From Goodfellowiella coeruleoviolacea (lineage in GTDB: Bacteria; Actinomycetota; Actinomycetes; Mycobacteriales; Pseudonocardiaceae), in NCBI RefSeq assembly GCF_024171785.1, contig NZ_JAMTCK010000005.1, positions 153,591-217,590 on the forward strand: DNA of 64,000 bases, in the 5' to 3' direction. Made by a program: the position numbers and the translations under genes. The notes beneath the pieces were generated by a model, which saw nothing but the letters and a program-made list of their open reading frames with translations, searched no databases and was not told the origin of the DNA. How positions within the stretch are numbered: the stretch's first letter is position 1; each line of letters begins with the position of its first letter. Below are positions 37,232-44,297 of the stretch, in pieces.

Positions 37232-38011
37232 GTGCGAGCTCGTTCGGCGCTGTTCGACGTCTACGGTGGACACCTGCGTCAGCGGGGTGGGGCCGCGACC
37301 ATCGCCGCCCTGGTCCGGTTGCTGGAGCCGCTGGGGTTCACCTCACCCGCGGTGCGCACCGCGGTGTCCAGAACCGTGCGCCAGGGCTGGCTGCGCCCGG
37401 TGCGGCTGCCGGCCGGTCCGGGGTACGCGCTCACCGCGCGGGCCGAGCGCCGGCTGGACGAGGCCGCCGCCCGCATCTACCGCACGCGTCCGTCCACCTG
37501 GGACGGCCAGTGGCACGTGGTGCTCCTGGCCGCGCCGCCCGCGCGGGACGAGCGCGAGCGGATCGCCTCCTCGCTGCGGTTGCTCGGTTACGGCCCGCTC
37601 ACCGCGACGACCTGGGTGGCGCCCCGCCCGTCCACCGAACTGGCCGACCTGCTCGACGCCGAACAGGTCGCGGCCCACACGTTCCTGGCGCAGCATGAGG
37701 GAGACGACGTGGAACTGGCCGCGCGCGCGTGGGATCTGGACACGCTGGCCCGGGACTACTCGGACTTCGTGGCCGAGTGGCGGCCGGTGATGTCCGCTGT
37801 GGACGGCTCGGCCGCCGCGCCGGCGTTCGCCGCGTCCCAGCGGCTGTTGCACGCCTGGCGGAAGTTCCTGTTCCGCGATCCCGGTCTGCCCGCGCGGCTG
37901 CTGCCGCCGGACTGGCCCGGTCTGGTGGCGGCGGAGTTCTTCGACCGGGAGACGAGCCGCCTCGCCCCGGCGGTCACCAGGTTCGTGACCGAATGCCTGT
38001 CCGGGGACTGA
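37232..38011 (+). CDS. PaaX family transcriptional regulator
   Basis: 259 aa from GTG 37232. N-terminal winged HTH (SALFDVYGGHLRQRGGAATI, SPAVRTAVSRTVRQGWLRP), middle PaaX Cas2-like domain (TWDGQWHVVLLAAPPARDER) and C-terminal PaaX domain (FAASQRLLHAWRKFLFRDPG). PaaX proteins repress phenylacetate catabolism and respond to phenylacetyl-CoA. The next gene is an enoyl-CoA hydratase related to PaaG, so regulation of that gene is likely. Confidence 0.88.
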   Translation: MRARSALFDVYGGHLRQRGGAATIAALVRLLEPLGFTSPAVRTAVSRTVRQGWLRPVRLPAGPGYALTARAERRLDEAAARIYRTRPSTWDGQWHVVLLAAPPARDERERIASSLRLLGYGPLTATTWVAPRPSTELADLLDAEQVAAHTFLAQHEGDDVELAARAWDLDTLARDYSDFVAEWRPVMSAVDGSAAAPAFAASQRLLHAWRKFLFRDPGLPARLLPPDWPGLVAAEFFDRETSRLAPAVTRFVTECLSGD

Positions 38012-38080
38012 CGCGCGGCGCGCCGGCGGAGTGGTGCATCCGTGGTTTCCCGAATCCCGAACCCACCGGACAACACGGAT

Positions 38081-38182
38081 CACCTGGCGCAGCCAGGTGG
38101 GAGTTCATGGCCAACACGGATCACCTGGCGCCAGCCAGGTGAGAGTCCAGAACAAACACGACTCACCTGGCGCAGCCAGGTG
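38081..38182. repeat. Three tandem hairpin repeats before the enoyl-CoA hydratase
   Basis: CACCTGGC-GCA-GCCAGGTG at 38081-38099, a 4-base-loop copy at 38122-38141, and a third at 38164-38182, period 41-42 bp, each with AACACGGAT/CACGACT before and GGGAGT/GAGAGT after. Lies between paaX and echA, 32 bp before the latter's start. Strong RNA hairpins in a leader or inter-cistron spacer are likely. Confidence 0.85.
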
Positions 38183-38213
38183 GGAGTCACAACAACACAG
38201 GAGTGGTGCGGCA

Positions 38214-39071
38214 ATGGCGCAGGAACCCACGACCCGACCGGCCGACGACGGGGACGACCGGGGCGGTCAGCAGGCCCGGGACGAGCAGCCGGTGCTGCTG
38301 GTCGAGGACGTCGCCGGGGTCAGGGTGCTCACCCTCAACCGTCCGGACGCCTACAACTCGCTGACCTACCAGCTCAAGGAGGACCTGCTGGCGGCGCTGC
38401 GCGACACCGCAGCCGACGAGCAGGTGCGGGCCGTGGTGCTCACCGGCACCGGCCGGTCCTTCTGCGCGGGACAGGACCTGCGTGAGCACGTCGAGCTGTT
38501 ACGCACCGGCGACCCGGCGCCGCTGCGCACCGTGGACGAGCACTACAACCCGCTGGTCCGGGTGGTCACCGGAATGCCGAAGCCGGTGATCGCCGCGGTG
38601 AACGGCACCGCGGCCGGTGCGGGCGCGGCCCTCGCCTACGCGTGCGACCTGCGGGTGGCCGCCGAGTCGGCCAAGTTCGTGATGGCCTTCGCCGGGGTCG
38701 GGCTGACCGCGGACACCGGTGCGTCGTGGACCCTGCCCAGGCTGGTCGGGTACGGCCGGGCCATGGAGATGATGATGCTGGGCGCGCCGGTGACCGCGGC
38801 CGAGGCGCTGCGGGTGGGCCTGGTCAACCGGGTGGTGGCCGACGCGGAGCTGTCGGACGCGGCGCTGGCCCTGGCCACGCGGCTGGCCGCCGGTCCGACC
38901 ACCGCCTACGCCAAGATCAAGGAAGCCATGCTGGCGGCGAGCACGGCCTCGCTGGAGCAGGCACTGGCCGTGGAGGCGCGCACCCAGGTGGAGGCCGGCG
39001 CCACCGCGGACCACCGCGAGGCTGTGGAGGCGTTCGTGGCCAAGCGCAAACCCGAGTTCGTGGGGCACTGA
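38214..39071 (+). CDS. Enoyl-CoA hydratase/isomerase (PaaG-like)
   Basis: 285 aa from ATG 38214 (CAGGAGTGG upstream). Crotonase fold: VAGVRVLTLNRPDAYNSL, oxyanion-hole segments VLTGTGRSFCAGQDL and AVNGTAAGAGAALAYACDL, then FVMAFAGVGLTADTGASWTL. The Asp in TADTGASW and lack of the typical hydratase Glu pair make a PaaG-type 2-(oxepinyl)acetyl-CoA or ring isomerase possible, in line with the upstream paaX. The open frame runs back to 38031 through the hairpin repeats, but that part is not protein-like. Confidence 0.88.
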   Translation: MAQEPTTRPADDGDDRGGQQARDEQPVLLVEDVAGVRVLTLNRPDAYNSLTYQLKEDLLAALRDTAADEQVRAVVLTGTGRSFCAGQDLREHVELLRTGDPAPLRTVDEHYNPLVRVVTGMPKPVIAAVNGTAAGAGAALAYACDLRVAAESAKFVMAFAGVGLTADTGASWTLPRLVGYGRAMEMMMLGAPVTAAEALRVGLVNRVVADAELSDAALALATRLAAGPTTAYAKIKEAMLAASTASLEQALAVEARTQVEAGATADHREAVEAFVAKRKPEFVGH

Positions 39072-39161
39072 CGTGCGTGAGCACGTCCACCGGGCAGCGC
39101 ACGCGCCTGCGGGCCTGGGGCGTGCCGGCGGTGCTGGGGCGGGTGGCCGGCCGGGCGTGGC

Positions 39162-39731
39162 TCAGCTGGCCCGCCAGCAGCCCGCCACGTGGTCGTCGAC
39201 CATGCCCGTGGCCTGCATGAGCGCGTAGCAGGTGGTGGGGCCGACAAAGGTGAACCCGCGGCGCTTCAGCTCCTTGGCCATGGCCGTGGACTCCGGGGTG
39301 ACCGCGGGCACGTCGGCCATGGTGGCCGGGCGTGGGGCCGGGGTGGCCGGCGCGAACGACCAGAGCAGCTCGTCCAGGGGCTGGTCCAGCTCGGTCACGG
39401 CCCTGGCGTTGCGGATCACCGCGTTGATCTTGGCGCGGTTGCGGACGATCGCCGGGTCGGCCAGCAGCCTGGCCACGTCCTGCTCGCCGAACTCGGCCAC
39501 CTTGGCCGGTTCGAACGCGGCGAACGCGCGGCGGAACCCCTCCCGCTTGCGCAGGATGGTCAGCCAGGACAGGCCGGACTGGAACGCCTCCAGGCACAGC
39601 CGCTCGAACAGCTCGGGCTCGCCGCGCAGCGGCACGCCCCACTCCTGGTCGTGGTAGGCGGCGTAGTCCTCGGTGGTGTTGCCCCAGGTGCACCGGAAGC
39701 GGCCGTCCGCGCCGAGCAGGGTGTCCGTCAC
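39162..39731 (-). CDS. tagA: DNA-3-methyladenine glycosylase I
   Basis: 189 aa from GTG 39731 (AGGAGG 7 bases before). Zinc-binding set Cys14, His27, His181 and Cys185 matches the spacing of E. coli Tag (13 and 3 residues between pairs). Other motifs: HDQEWGVPL, FERLCLEAFQSGLSWLTILR and GFTFVGPTTCYALMQATGMV. Excises 3-methyladenine from alkylated DNA. Followed upstream by an SRPBCC and a DivIVA-like gene as one minus-strand unit; order matches Rv1209-Rv1210. Confidence 0.95.
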   Translation of the reverse strand: MTDTLLGADGRFRCTWGNTTEDYAAYHDQEWGVPLRGEPELFERLCLEAFQSGLSWLTILRKREGFRRAFAAFEPAKVAEFGEQDVARLLADPAIVRNRAKINAVIRNARAVTELDQPLDELLWSFAPATPAPRPATMADVPAVTPESTAMAKELKRRGFTFVGPTTCYALMQATGMVDDHVAGCWRAS

Positions 39732-39747
39732 TGGTGGTCCTCCTGGT

Positions 39748-40206
39748 CTAACGGGCGTTGCCGGCCTGTGCCTCGGCCAGGGCCTCGAACCGACGCAGGC
39801 ACAGCCGCACGCCCGCGGCGAGCGCGGGCCGCAGCAGCCGCCAGCCCAGTTCACCGAGCCGGCCAAGCGGCAGGTCGAGCAGTTCGGTCCAGCTGACCAC
39901 GCAGGTGTTGTCCTGGCTGCCCGGTCGCACCTGGAACACGCCGGTGCCGCGCACCAGCCGGCCGGTGTGCCGGACCTGGCACCGCAGCGGCGGCCGCCAC
40001 TCGGTGATGTCCATGGTGTCGACGAAGCCTACGTCACCCACCCCGGTGAAGGCGACGACCTGGGAGCCCGCGCTCGCCCCGTCCCCGCGGACCACCCACA
40101 CCCGGGTGCCCACCATCCACTCGCGCTGGCGGGACCAGTCCACCAGCAGCGACCAGGCCAGCTCCGCGGGCACCCGCACGCGCCGGGTGACGGTCAGCTC
40201 AGCCAT
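39748..40206 (-). CDS. SRPBCC (START/polyketide cyclase-like) protein
   Basis: 152 aa. Begins MAELTVTRRVRVPAELAWSL, typical of SRPBCC helix-grip proteins, with WSRQREWMVGTRVW, GVGFVDTMDITEWRPPLRC and a long C-terminal helix with LRRFEALAEA. Binds a hydrophobic ligand in a deep pocket; ligand unknown. ATG 40206 overlaps the DivIVA-like stop by 8 bp, and tagA starts 16 bp after its stop, so the three genes form one operon. Confidence 0.82.
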   Translation of the reverse strand: MAELTVTRRVRVPAELAWSLLVDWSRQREWMVGTRVWVVRGDGASAGSQVVAFTGVGDVGFVDTMDITEWRPPLRCQVRHTGRLVRGTGVFQVRPGSQDNTCVVSWTELLDLPLGRLGELGWRLLRPALAAGVRLCLRRFEALAEAQAGNAR

Positions 40207-40552
40207 GACTGGCCTGCTCGTGCTCGACCCGCGGGTGGCCGGTGTGCTCGTCGCCGGCCTGGGCCAGGCGCTGCTCCAACTCGTCGACCCGGGCCCGCAG
40301 CTCCCCCAGTTCGGTGCCCAGCCGGTCCAGCGCCCAGTCCACCTCGGACATCTTGTAGCCCCGGAACACCTGCTGGAAGCGCAGCGCGCGCACGTCGTCC
40401 GGGGTGACGTCCTCGGCGGGCAGCCGGGTGGGCGAGGCCCCGGGCGGCAGCGGCGGCAGCTCCTCACCCCGGCCGAACACCACCGAGGCGAGCAGGAAGA
40501 CCACGGCCGCCACGAGCAGCATGAGGACGAGGTAGATCAGCGCGGTGGTCAC
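40199..40552 (-). CDS. Single-TM DivIVA-domain-like protein
   Basis: 117 aa from GTG 40552. One TM (about 5-26, YLVLMLLVAAVVFLLASVVF), then a DivIVA-type segment: DVTPDDVRALRFQQVFRGYK and MSEVDWALDRLGTELGELRA, ending in a coiled coil. Matches the short Rv1209-like proteins between gpgS and tagA. May bind curved membrane or the polar growth machinery; no direct evidence for that here. Confidence 0.82.
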   Translation of the reverse strand: MTTALIYLVLMLLVAAVVFLLASVVFGRGEELPPLPPGASPTRLPAEDVTPDDVRALRFQQVFRGYKMSEVDWALDRLGTELGELRARVDELEQRLAQAGDEHTGHPRVEHEQASHG

Positions 40553-40652
40553 GGCACGATCGTGGCACGACCCGGCCGGGGTGCGCAGCGCCGGTGGCGG
40601 TTACCCGCCGACCGGGTGCCGGGCCCGGCGACGACCGGGTTGCCTGCCGGGG

Positions 40653-41348
40653 TCAGCCGCTGGCCACGTCCAGGCAGCGCCGGGTCTGCACGACCAGCCA
40701 GGCCACCACGACCACCGCGCCCGGCCCGGCCGCCGCGGCCACGCCGGCCGACACGACCGGCACCGGCTGCGCCGGCTCGACCAGGTCCCGCAGTGCGGTG
40801 GCGACCACCAGGGTGAGCACGCAGAACACGTAGGTGCCCAGGGCGCCCACGGTGAACGCGCCGACCAGCCGGCCAACCACCACGCTGCTCATCCCGGTCC
40901 GGTACAGCCACCTGCTGCCCACCAGCACCGCCACCACGCCCAGCGCGATCGCCGCCGCGGTCATGTCACCGGCCTGCGCGGCCACCAGGTACCAGCCCGG
41001 CGCCGGAGCGTCCGTGCCGGACCTGGCCGTGCTCCACACGAACCGGTCGACCAGCCACACCAGGTCGCCCAGGGCGATGACCAGCAGCAGCACCCGCAGG
41101 GTGCGCACGGCGTGCGCCACGGCCAGCTCACCCTGGTACTCCCTGGCCACCACGGCCACCGGGCCGAAGTCGGCGACCGCGCGCCGCTGGGCGGCCGGCT
41201 CGCTCAGGCCGGCGGCCTGGTAGCCCTCGGCCGCGTCCACCAGCCCGTCCCTGGCCTCGCTGAGCAGGTCGGCCCGGACCGGCGCGGGTCCGCGCAGCCG
41301 GCTGCCCAGCTCGCTGAGGTAGCCGTCGATCACGCTCGGACGGGCCAT
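40653..41348 (-). CDS. Membrane protein with PadR-linked N-terminal domain
   Basis: 231 aa. N-terminal helical domain MARPSVIDGYLSELGSRLRG and DLLSEARDGLVDAAEGYQAA with AQRRAVADFGPVAVVAREY is the HAAS/permease-prefix type seen in PadR-partner proteins. Five to six TM helices follow. Starts inside the PadR gene (19-bp overlap), so expression is coupled. Probably senses or supports a membrane function under PadR control; no transporter motif found. Confidence 0.78.
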   Translation of the reverse strand: MARPSVIDGYLSELGSRLRGPAPVRADLLSEARDGLVDAAEGYQAAGLSEPAAQRRAVADFGPVAVVAREYQGELAVAHAVRTLRVLLLVIALGDLVWLVDRFVWSTARSGTDAPAPGWYLVAAQAGDMTAAAIALGVVAVLVGSRWLYRTGMSSVVVGRLVGAFTVGALGTYVFCVLTLVVATALRDLVEPAQPVPVVSAGVAAAAGPGAVVVVAWLVVQTRRCLDVASG

Positions 41349-41668
41349 GTCCCCCCGCCGAGAACGCCCTCGATGGCCGAGGTGAACTCCCGCCACGCCA
41401 TGCGCTCCTGGGCGAGCGCGCGCTGGCCGGCTCTGGTCAACCGGTAGGTCCGCCGCTGCCGTCCGGACACCGTGCTCCACTCGCTGTGCACGTACCCGGC
41501 GTGTTCCAGGCGGCGCAGCGCCGGGTAGACCGTGCCGGTGGGCAGGTCGAGCGCACCGCCGCTGCGGACCTGCAACGCTTCGATGATGGCGTAACCGTGG
41601 AGCTGGCAGCCGTCCAGAGTGGCGAGCAACAGTCCGTCGAGATGGCCCCGCAGCACGTCCGACTTCAC
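41330..41668 (-). CDS. PadR family transcriptional regulator
   Basis: 112 aa. Typical short PadR: LDGLLLATLDGCQLHGYAII, ALQVRSGGALDLPTGTVYPA, LRRLEHAGYVHSEWS, GRQRRTYRLTRAGQRALAQE. Winged HTH dimer regulating its overlapping partner gene. The 283 bp upstream hold no gene, only promoter sequence for this and the divergent 631-aa gene. Confidence 0.9.
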   Translation of the reverse strand: MKSDVLRGHLDGLLLATLDGCQLHGYAIIEALQVRSGGALDLPTGTVYPALRRLEHAGYVHSEWSTVSGRQRRTYRLTRAGQRALAQERMAWREFTSAIEGVLGGGTWPVRA

Positions 41669-41951
41669 GCGAGGCGAGTCTACGGATGCGAGAAGTGTTC
41701 GTCACCACATGTCCGCCAGGTGCGACATCGGCCACCTGACCACGCCGGGCCGCGGAACGACTGACGGTGACACCGCGGTGGCGAACGGGTTGACCGACTG
41801 GGCCGTTCAGGTACTCGCCCACGGAAACCAGTCCGGGACTGGGAACCGGGCGCCGACACTGTGACGCCACCGACTGGTTCTTCCGCCCGCCACTCGGCCG
41901 CTTCCCGCGCCGCTGCTTCCCGCGCCGTCTCGTGCTGCGGAGGTCATCCCG

Positions 41952-43847
41952 ATGAACGCACCACTTCCCCCTGGCCCACCCGCGAACCAGCCCTCGTTCC
42001 CGCCTCCGCCGCCGGCCTCGCCCACCCCGCCGGTGGACGAGGCCACCCGGCTGTTGGCCGCCGCGGCCCACGGCAACGAGCGGTTCGCCGACGCCGTGCT
42101 GGCCGAGTTCCTGACCGAGCCGAGGCGCGCGGTCCCGCCCTCGCCCGGGGTGCACGCCGCCGCCGTGCTGGCCGAGGCCCTGGCCGTGCGCGGCCGGCGG
42201 GTGCTGCGCGACCTGGTCGCGCTCGCGCTGTTCGTCGTGATCCTGGTGCTCGGCTGGCCGCTGTCGCTGTTCTGGCCGGTCCTGGTGGGCAGTTGGGTGC
42301 TGGTGCGCAGCATGGTCCGCTCCCGGCTGCGGCAGCTGGGCAGGAGCAAGCTGTCCGCTGGCGCGTGGCTGGCCGTGGTGCTGGGCGCGGGAGCGGTGAC
42401 CGCCATGGGCTTCGGCCTGCTCAACCTCGTGCTCACCGGCGGCGAGTCGGTCAGCGGGTCCAGCGGCTACGACCCGTACGACCCGTATGACCCCTACGAC
42501 CCGTACGGCGGGAGCGAGCTGGACGGGTTCGGTTCGCTGGGCCTGCTGTTCGCGATCCTGGCGATGCTCGCCCTGCTGGTGCTGCTGGCCGCGGACCAGC
42601 TGCTGGTGCGCCAGGCGCTCACCGCCTGGGTGGGCCGCACCGGCACCGGCCAGCCGGGTGAGCCGCCGGCGGCGGTGGGCACGAGCTGGCTGCCCGGCGG
42701 TCCCGGCGCGACCGGGCCGTACCAGGCGCGGTTGGCGCAGATCCGGCACAGCACCGAGCACGGCAACCTGATCGTGCACGACGGCTACAACGCGTTCGTC
42801 GGCTTTGGACAGTTGATGCACTCCTGGTCGCTGGCCATCCCCCTGCGCCGGGTCGGCCCGCCCGCCGACGTGGCCGCGCAGCCTGGTGAGAGCGGGAGCG
42901 GCACACCCCCGGGTGAGAGCTGGAACAGTGCCGCCGCCCCGATCCAGTTGGACGTCAACGAGATCCACCAGGCGGTCACCAGCGAGGTGTTGCGGCTGCG
43001 CGACTCGCAGAGCCTGTCGCCGGGGTTCCGGCTGCGCGAGCTGACCGCGCGGGAACAGGTCATCGTGTCCTCGGCGGCGCTGCTGCGGCACCGCGACAGC
43101 GACCCGCTGGCCGCCGCGATCCTGCCGGACCTGTCCTGGCCGCCACGCACCCAGCTGACCGAGCGCGAGGTGCGGGAGATCGCCGGCGGCGCCCGCGAGT
43201 GGATCCGCTCCTACCGCTGCTACCGGGTGGACAGCTGGGACCGGGACCTGGTGGTGTCCGCCTTCCTGCACATCGGCTGCGGGGACGGCACGCTCTACCT
43301 GGAGTGGAACTCCTTCCAGCTCAACCCGATCGGCCCGCACCAGCGCATCCAGCTGTGGGACCTGGTCGGGCCGGGCCGGTCGCTGTGGATGGCACTGGTC
43401 AAGACGATCGGCCTGCCCGCGTCGCTGGCGGCGCGGACCCGCACGCTGGCCACCCTGCTGGCCGAGCGGGTGCAGTGGGGGCAGCAGCGCACCACACCGG
43501 ACGTGTACGGGGCGCGGCGCAGCATCCGGGAGATCGCGGCCGGCGTCGAACCGGACACCTACTTCCAGGACGTGGACGGGGTCCGCTACCTCAAGCTGCT
43601 GGAGCAGCGCACGCTCACCGCGGTCCAGCACTTCCTGCAGCGGTCCGGGTTGTCCGTGGACGAATTCGAGCGGCAGAGCAACCAGGTCATCAACAACACC
43701 GTCATCAACGGGGGGCAGTTCACCGGCACCAACGTGATCGGGCAGGGCAACGACGTCTCAGCGGACGGGAACCTGACAGGCCAGATCCCCAACCGGGGCA
43801 ACAACACCAGGGGCAGCGGCAACCACAACAGAACGGATCAGCCATGA
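41952..43847 (+). CDS. Membrane protein with C-terminal RHIM-like amyloid motif
   Basis: 631 aa, ATG 41952 with GGAGG 8 bases before. Pro-rich start (1-28), helical segment, then three or four TM helices (about 88-120, 138-162, 193-216). A DPY repeat (Tyr-Asp-Pro four times, residues 173-187) sits between TM segments. A large soluble part with PYQARLAQIRHSTEHGNL and CYRVDSWDRDLVVSAFLHIG follows. The tail (577 on) is Asn/Gly-rich with GGQFTGTNVIGQGNDV; residues 594-602 fit the RHIM core V/I-G-x-x-N-x-V. ATGA overlap with the next gene, which carries the same motif. No known family recognised. Confidence 0.8.
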   Translation: MNAPLPPGPPANQPSFPPPPPASPTPPVDEATRLLAAAAHGNERFADAVLAEFLTEPRRAVPPSPGVHAAAVLAEALAVRGRRVLRDLVALALFVVILVLGWPLSLFWPVLVGSWVLVRSMVRSRLRQLGRSKLSAGAWLAVVLGAGAVTAMGFGLLNLVLTGGESVSGSSGYDPYDPYDPYDPYGGSELDGFGSLGLLFAILAMLALLVLLAADQLLVRQALTAWVGRTGTGQPGEPPAAVGTSWLPGGPGATGPYQARLAQIRHSTEHGNLIVHDGYNAFVGFGQLMHSWSLAIPLRRVGPPADVAAQPGESGSGTPPGESWNSAAAPIQLDVNEIHQAVTSEVLRLRDSQSLSPGFRLRELTAREQVIVSSAALLRHRDSDPLAAAILPDLSWPPRTQLTEREVREIAGGAREWIRSYRCYRVDSWDRDLVVSAFLHIGCGDGTLYLEWNSFQLNPIGPHQRIQLWDLVGPGRSLWMALVKTIGLPASLAARTRTLATLLAERVQWGQQRTTPDVYGARRSIREIAAGVEPDTYFQDVDGVRYLKLLEQRTLTAVQHFLQRSGLSVDEFERQSNQVINNTVINGGQFTGTNVIGQGNDVSADGNLTGQIPNRGNNTRGSGNHNRTDQP

Positions 43848-44227
43848 GCGGCGAGCGCAACCAGGTCAGCATCAGCGGCGGCCAGTTCAACGGGGTCACC
43901 ACGGTCGGACAGCACAACCGGGTCAGGGTGGACAGCTCGCAGGTGGGCGGCGCGGCCGGGCCGGACCTGGCCGCCGAGCTGGCGGCCCTGCGCGAACTGG
44001 TGCACGCGCTGCGGGAGGAGCTGGCCAGCGGCCCGGCCGAGGCCAACCGCGGCCGGGCCCAGGAGCGCGCCGACGACCTCGCCGACGAGCTGGCCGAGGA
44101 CGAGCCGGACAGCGGCCGGGTCAGCCGCACCTGGGCGCGGCTGCTGGAGCTGCTCAACGGCCTGAGCGTGGGCGCCGACGTGGTCCGCAAGATCGGCGCC
44201 TCGATCACCTCGCTGTTCCCCGAGTGA
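43844..44227 (+). CDS. Small protein with N-terminal RHIM-like amyloid motif
   Basis: 127 aa, ATG 43844 inside the stop of the upstream gene (ATGA). Residues 6-29 (NQVSISGGQFNGVTTVGQHN and following RVRV) repeat the tail motif of that protein: GGQF-x-G-x4-GQ-x-N-x-V. A coiled coil with LAALRELVHALREELASG follows, then an acidic stretch ADDLADELAEDEPDSG and a C-terminal helix GLSVGADVVRKIGASITSLF that might be amphipathic or membrane-inserting. Placed as the downstream partner of the membrane protein; function is inferred only from shared motif and coupling. Confidence 0.75.
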   Translation: MSGERNQVSISGGQFNGVTTVGQHNRVRVDSSQVGGAAGPDLAAELAALRELVHALREELASGPAEANRGRAQERADDLADELAEDEPDSGRVSRTWARLLELLNGLSVGADVVRKIGASITSLFPE

Positions 44228-44297
44228 CCCGCCGGGTCGCCCGTCGCGTCGCCCGCCGGGTCGGCGCGTCGGGTCACCCGCTGGATCACCCGCTGGA

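Noticed and set aside
38081-38182. Possible CRISPR array or riboswitch
   Set aside because: Only three units, similar spacers, no cas genes and no known riboswitch core; kept as hairpin repeats.
38031-38213. N-terminal extension of the enoyl-CoA hydratase
   Set aside because: The extra frame reads through three hairpin repeats with low-complexity product; ATG 38214 has a ribosome site and fits crotonase length.
41952-43847. NLR-type NTPase receptor
   Set aside because: No Walker A or B motif found; only TM helices and an unknown soluble domain besides the tail motif.
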